Source of the DNA: Halomarina oriensis
Lineage (GTDB): Archaea > Halobacteriota > Halobacteria > Halobacteriales > Haloarculaceae
Length of the DNA: 64,000 nucleotides
Reading direction: 5' to 3'
Assembly: GCF_009791395.1 (NCBI RefSeq)
Contig: NZ_WSZK01000015.1
Location: forward strand, 372,001-436,000
Made by a program: the position numbers and the translations under genes. The notes beneath the pieces were generated by a model, which had not been told where the DNA came from, ran no database searches, and saw only the letters and a program-made list of their open reading frames with translations. Of the stretch, positions 59,940 through 64,000 are shown piece by piece; position 1 is the first letter of the stretch, and the number at the start of each line of letters is the position of its first letter.

Positions 59940-60584
59940 TCACCGGAGGTACGACACCAGTGCGGCGGCGAGTTTGTTCTCGGCCCGCCGGAGGTGTTCC
60001 TCGGCGGTTCGGCGTTCGACGCCGAGTACGTCGGCGATGGCGTCGGTGGTCGTCGCCCGTGGAATCTCGTAGTAGCCCTGCTCGTAGGCCGTCACGAACG
60101 CCTCACGCTGGCGGGCCGTGAGGTCGGGGAGCAGTTCGTCGACGCCCAGCGGCGACCCCGGCGTCACCGTCCCGACCGACCGCTTCTGCTCGACGGTCAC
60201 CCGGTGGCCGTCGTCGAGCAGCGCCCGGAAACACGCCGAGAGGTCCGCGGCGTCGAGCGCGAGCAGTCGGCACAGTTTCGCCCCACCGACGTACCGGAGC
60301 GGCGGGACGAGCAGACAGTCGTGGCGTTCGAGGTAGCGGTCGACGTGCGCGGGGTCGTCGCGTCGGAGACAGCGCTCGGTGACGACGACCAGACTCCCCG
60401 CCCGAGCGAGCGACTCGCGGACGCCGAACCGCTCGTCGAGGCGGGCCGCCAGCGCGTCGTCACCCCCGGTGACCGACAGCAGGTCACAGTGGTCGTTACA
60501 CCACAACTCGATGCGCGCCTCGCCGTCGGCGGTCAGCGCCGCCAACCCCCCGGCGTCGGCGATGCGGACCGTCGCTTCGTACAT
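59940..60584 (-). CDS. HTH_10 (bacterio-opsin activator-type) regulator, probable hut regulator
   Basis: A 214-residue protein. The N-terminal sensor-like part (MYEATVRIADAGGLAALTADG...IELWCNDHCDLLSV) has Cys residues at about 30-34 and later. The C-terminal HTH_10 is LTARQREAFVTAYEQGYYEIPRATTTDAIADVLGVERRTAEEHLRRAENKLAAALV. It is divergent from hutU with only 59 bp between, so it is the natural candidate to control the histidine utilisation operon, sensing histidine or urocanate. That is inferred from position. Confidence 0.85.
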   Translation of the reverse strand: MYEATVRIADAGGLAALTADGEARIELWCNDHCDLLSVTGGDDALAARLDERFGVRESLARAGSLVVVTERCLRRDDPAHVDRYLERHDCLLVPPLRYVGGAKLCRLLALDAADLSACFRALLDDGHRVTVEQKRSVGTVTPGSPLGVDELLPDLTARQREAFVTAYEQGYYEIPRATTTDAIADVLGVERRTAEEHLRRAENKLAAALVSYLR

Positions 60585-60609
60585 GAACCCCCCACCGTGT
60601 GCGGGGTCG

Positions 60610-60619
60610 AAAGTATTTG
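60610..60619 (+). promoter_or_regulatory. Probable TATA box of the hut operon
   Basis: AAAGTATTTG lies about 30 bp before the hutU ATG at 60644 and 26 bp from the divergent regulator start. The short spacing leaves room for one regulator site overlapping both promoters. Confidence 0.45.
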
Positions 60620-60643
60620 CGACGCGCTAGCTATGGACGACAC

Positions 60644-62418
<1,775 letters not shown>

Positions 62419-62422
<4 letters not shown>

Positions 62423-63414
62423 GCGACCACGCGGACCGGACGGGCGGCCCGAGTCTCACGGCCGCCCCGACGTGGGAACCGACCTCGTCGGACCCGAACG
62501 ACGAGCAGTTCGGCGACGTCGTCCGCTCGCGCGACGGCGACCCGACACCGGCGCTCGCCAGCGCGGACGTGGCGCTCCTCGGCGAACCGTTCGACGAGGC
62601 CGTCGTCGGCAGGAGGGGCGCGAGACACGGCCCCGACGCGCTCCGCGAGGCACTCGCGTCGGTCAAGACCCACCACTTCACGAACGGAACGGTCGGCGAG
62701 ATGCTCGACCTCGGGGACGTGGCGTTCGACGGCGAGTCCCGACCGGCCGTGAGCGACCTCCAGCGGGCGGTCGAGGACTTCGCACGCCACCTCCACGACA
62801 GCGACGCGTTCCCCGTCTTCCTCGGTGGTGACAACTCACTGACCTACCCGAACGTCGCGCCGCTGCTCGACTCGGACAGCGTCGGCGTCCTGAACGTCGA
62901 CGCTCACCTCGACGTCCGCGAGGTCCACGACGACCCGACGAGCGGAACGCCGTACCGCCAACTGCTCGAGGACGGACTCGCAGCCTACGCCTGCGTCGGC
63001 GCACGGCACTTCGAGACGACCGGCGAGTACGCCGCGTTCGTCGACGAGCACGACGGCGTCGTGGTGACGAGCGAGGCGGTCGGCAGGAGCCTCGACGACG
63101 CACTCGACCGGGCGCTCGCGGCGATGGGCGGCGTCGACACGCTCTACGTCAGCGTCGACCTGGACGTGCTGGACGCCGCACACGCGCCGGGGGTCAGCGC
63201 CCCGACACCGGGCGGCCTCTCGACCCGCGAACTGTTCGCCCTCCTCCGGCGTATCGGGGCGGACGACCGCCTCGCGGGCTTCGAGGTGGTCGAGTGTGCG
63301 CCGCCGCTAGACCGCGAGGAACTGACCGCCCGCGCCGGGGCACGGGCCATCGCCCACCTGCTCGCGGGACGACGGGACGGGACGCTCGCCGACGCCTCGG
63401 GGGTGGAGCGATGA
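62419..63414 (+). CDS. hutG: Formimidoylglutamase
   Basis: The 331-residue ureohydrolase cleaves N-formimidoyl-L-glutamate to glutamate and formamide. Arginase-family motifs are [30 protein letters not shown] (D-x-H-x-D) and [26 protein letters not shown] (S-x-D-x-D-x-x-D-P/A). The first metal motif is G-G-D-N rather than the usual G-G-(D/G)-H, so one metal ligand is Asn. Position between hutU and hutI (4-bp overlaps on both sides) fixes the function better than sequence alone. Confidence 0.92.
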
Positions 63415-64000
63415 GTTCCTCGACGACGCTCGTCGTCCACGATGCCACGGAGGTGTTCACGAGCGACGACGACGTCATCGAGAACGGTGCGGTGGTCGTC
63501 GAGGACGGCAAAATCGTCGCCGTCGGCCGGAGCGACGAGGTGACCCGTGAGTACCCCGCAGCGAACGCCGACCGGGTCGTCGACGCGTCCGGAAAGGCCG
63601 TCCTGCCGGGGTTCGCCGACTCGCACACCCACGCGCTGTTCGCTGGCGACCGCTCGGACGAGTTCGCCGCGAAGTTACGAGGGAAGGCGTATCAGGACAT
63701 CCTCGCCGAGGGCGGCGGTATCCTGCGAACCGTCCGCGCCGTCCGGGAGGCCAGCGACGAGGAGTTGCTGGCGGCGATGCTCGACCGCCTCGACGCGATG
63801 TGCGCCCACGGGACGACCACCGTCGAGGTGAAGTCGGGCTACGGCCTCGACACCGAGACCGAACTGCGGATGCTCGACGTCCTCGCTCGCGCTGACGACG
63901 CCCACCCGGTCGACGTGGTGCCGACGTTCATGGGCGCGCACGCGATTCCCGAGGGCGGCGACGCCGAGTCCTACACCGAGCAGGTCGTCGACGAACAGCT
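63411..64000 (+). CDS. hutI: Imidazolonepropionase, N-terminal part (cut by window end)
   Basis: The ATG overlaps the hutG stop (ATGA) and the frame stays open to the window end (196 codons visible). HutI marks are [37 protein letters not shown] (H-x-H metal motif), [49 protein letters not shown] and [13 protein letters not shown]. It hydrolyses imidazolonepropionate to formimidoylglutamate. Histidine ammonia-lyase (hutH) is expected just downstream. Confidence 0.95.
   Translation, partial: MSSSTTLVVHDATEVFTSDDDVIENGAVVVEDGKIVAVGRSDEVTREYPAANADRVVDASGKAVLPGFADSHTHALFAGDRSDEFAAKLRGKAYQDILAEGGGILRTVRAVREASDEELLAAMLDRLDAMCAHGTTTVEVKSGYGLDTETELRMLDVLARADDAHPVDVVPTFMGAHAIPEGGDAESYTEQVVDEQ

Overview
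The window is haloarchaeal chromosomal DNA (class Halobacteria). The supporting evidence is very high G+C outside one island, strongly acidic proteins, twin-arginine lipoprotein signals, bacterio-opsin-activator-type (HTH_10) regulators, archaeal TATA-like boxes about 25-32 nt before start codons (near-leaderless genes), and families I recall as haloarchaeal (BgaH-type GH42, DUF5814, DUF7344, DUF7503/7504). The window opens inside one operon (amidohydrolase tail) and closes inside another (hutI head).

Layout. 1-1.1 kb: tail of a probable soluble di-iron monooxygenase accessory cluster (amidohydrolase + DUF59/MIP18 protein). 1.1-4.1 kb: acetyltransferase, methyltransferase, PadR and HTH_10 regulators. 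4.2-10.1 kb: class III CoA-transferase plus a homocitrate/isopropylmalate synthase-like enzyme, facing a NitT/TauT-type ABC importer of unknown substrate. 10.3-13.6 kb: DUF4097 lipoprotein, aldehyde dehydrogenase, DUF7344-like protein. 13.7-25.4 kb: a galactoside regulon made of an IclR regulator divergent from a sugar ABC importer, D-galactonate dehydratase (a close DgoD relative), an SDR dehydrogenase, a GH36 alpha-galactosidase and a GH42 beta-galactosidase. Together these import galactosides, hydrolyse them in the cytoplasm and oxidise galactose towards KDGal.

25.6-37.1 kb is an island with visibly lower G+C and many more GATC sites. It carries an AddAB-like helicase/nuclease operon with a split AddB, a NucS-like nuclease protein, an ADP-ribosylglycohydrolase, an overlapping gene pair pairing a CARF-like sensor with a PIN-type nuclease, a PD-(D/E)XK-like protein and a truncated PD-(D/E)XK remnant. 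It ends at a tRNA-His(GTG) gene whose 3' end is partly duplicated 108 bp downstream, the layout left by integration at a tRNA. The CARF-like + PIN pair is the best candidate here for an undescribed nucleotide-signalled immune effector.

38.4-41.4 kb holds a second unusual module: a CHAT-domain protease with an intact His/Cys dyad, in an operon with a DUF7504-like protein that has a leaderless promoter, and convergent with a tiny DUF7503-like gene. 41.5-49.4 kb: DHH phosphoesterase, luciferase-like monooxygenase, a small Tat-motif ORF, an ABC exporter, a Tat-exported subtilase and a small membrane protein. 49.4-59.8 kb: GMC oxidoreductase with a gluconate-dehydrogenase-subunit-3-like partner, a CNNM/CorC-type protein, MFS transporter, DJ-1/PfpI protein, DUF5814 protein, trehalose synthase TreT, an integral membrane protein coupled to a DsbA-like lipoprotein, and a ribbon-helix-helix regulator. 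59.9-64 kb: an HTH_10 regulator divergent from the histidine utilisation genes hutU-hutG-hutI.

All function calls come from reading motifs and recalling families. No searches were run.
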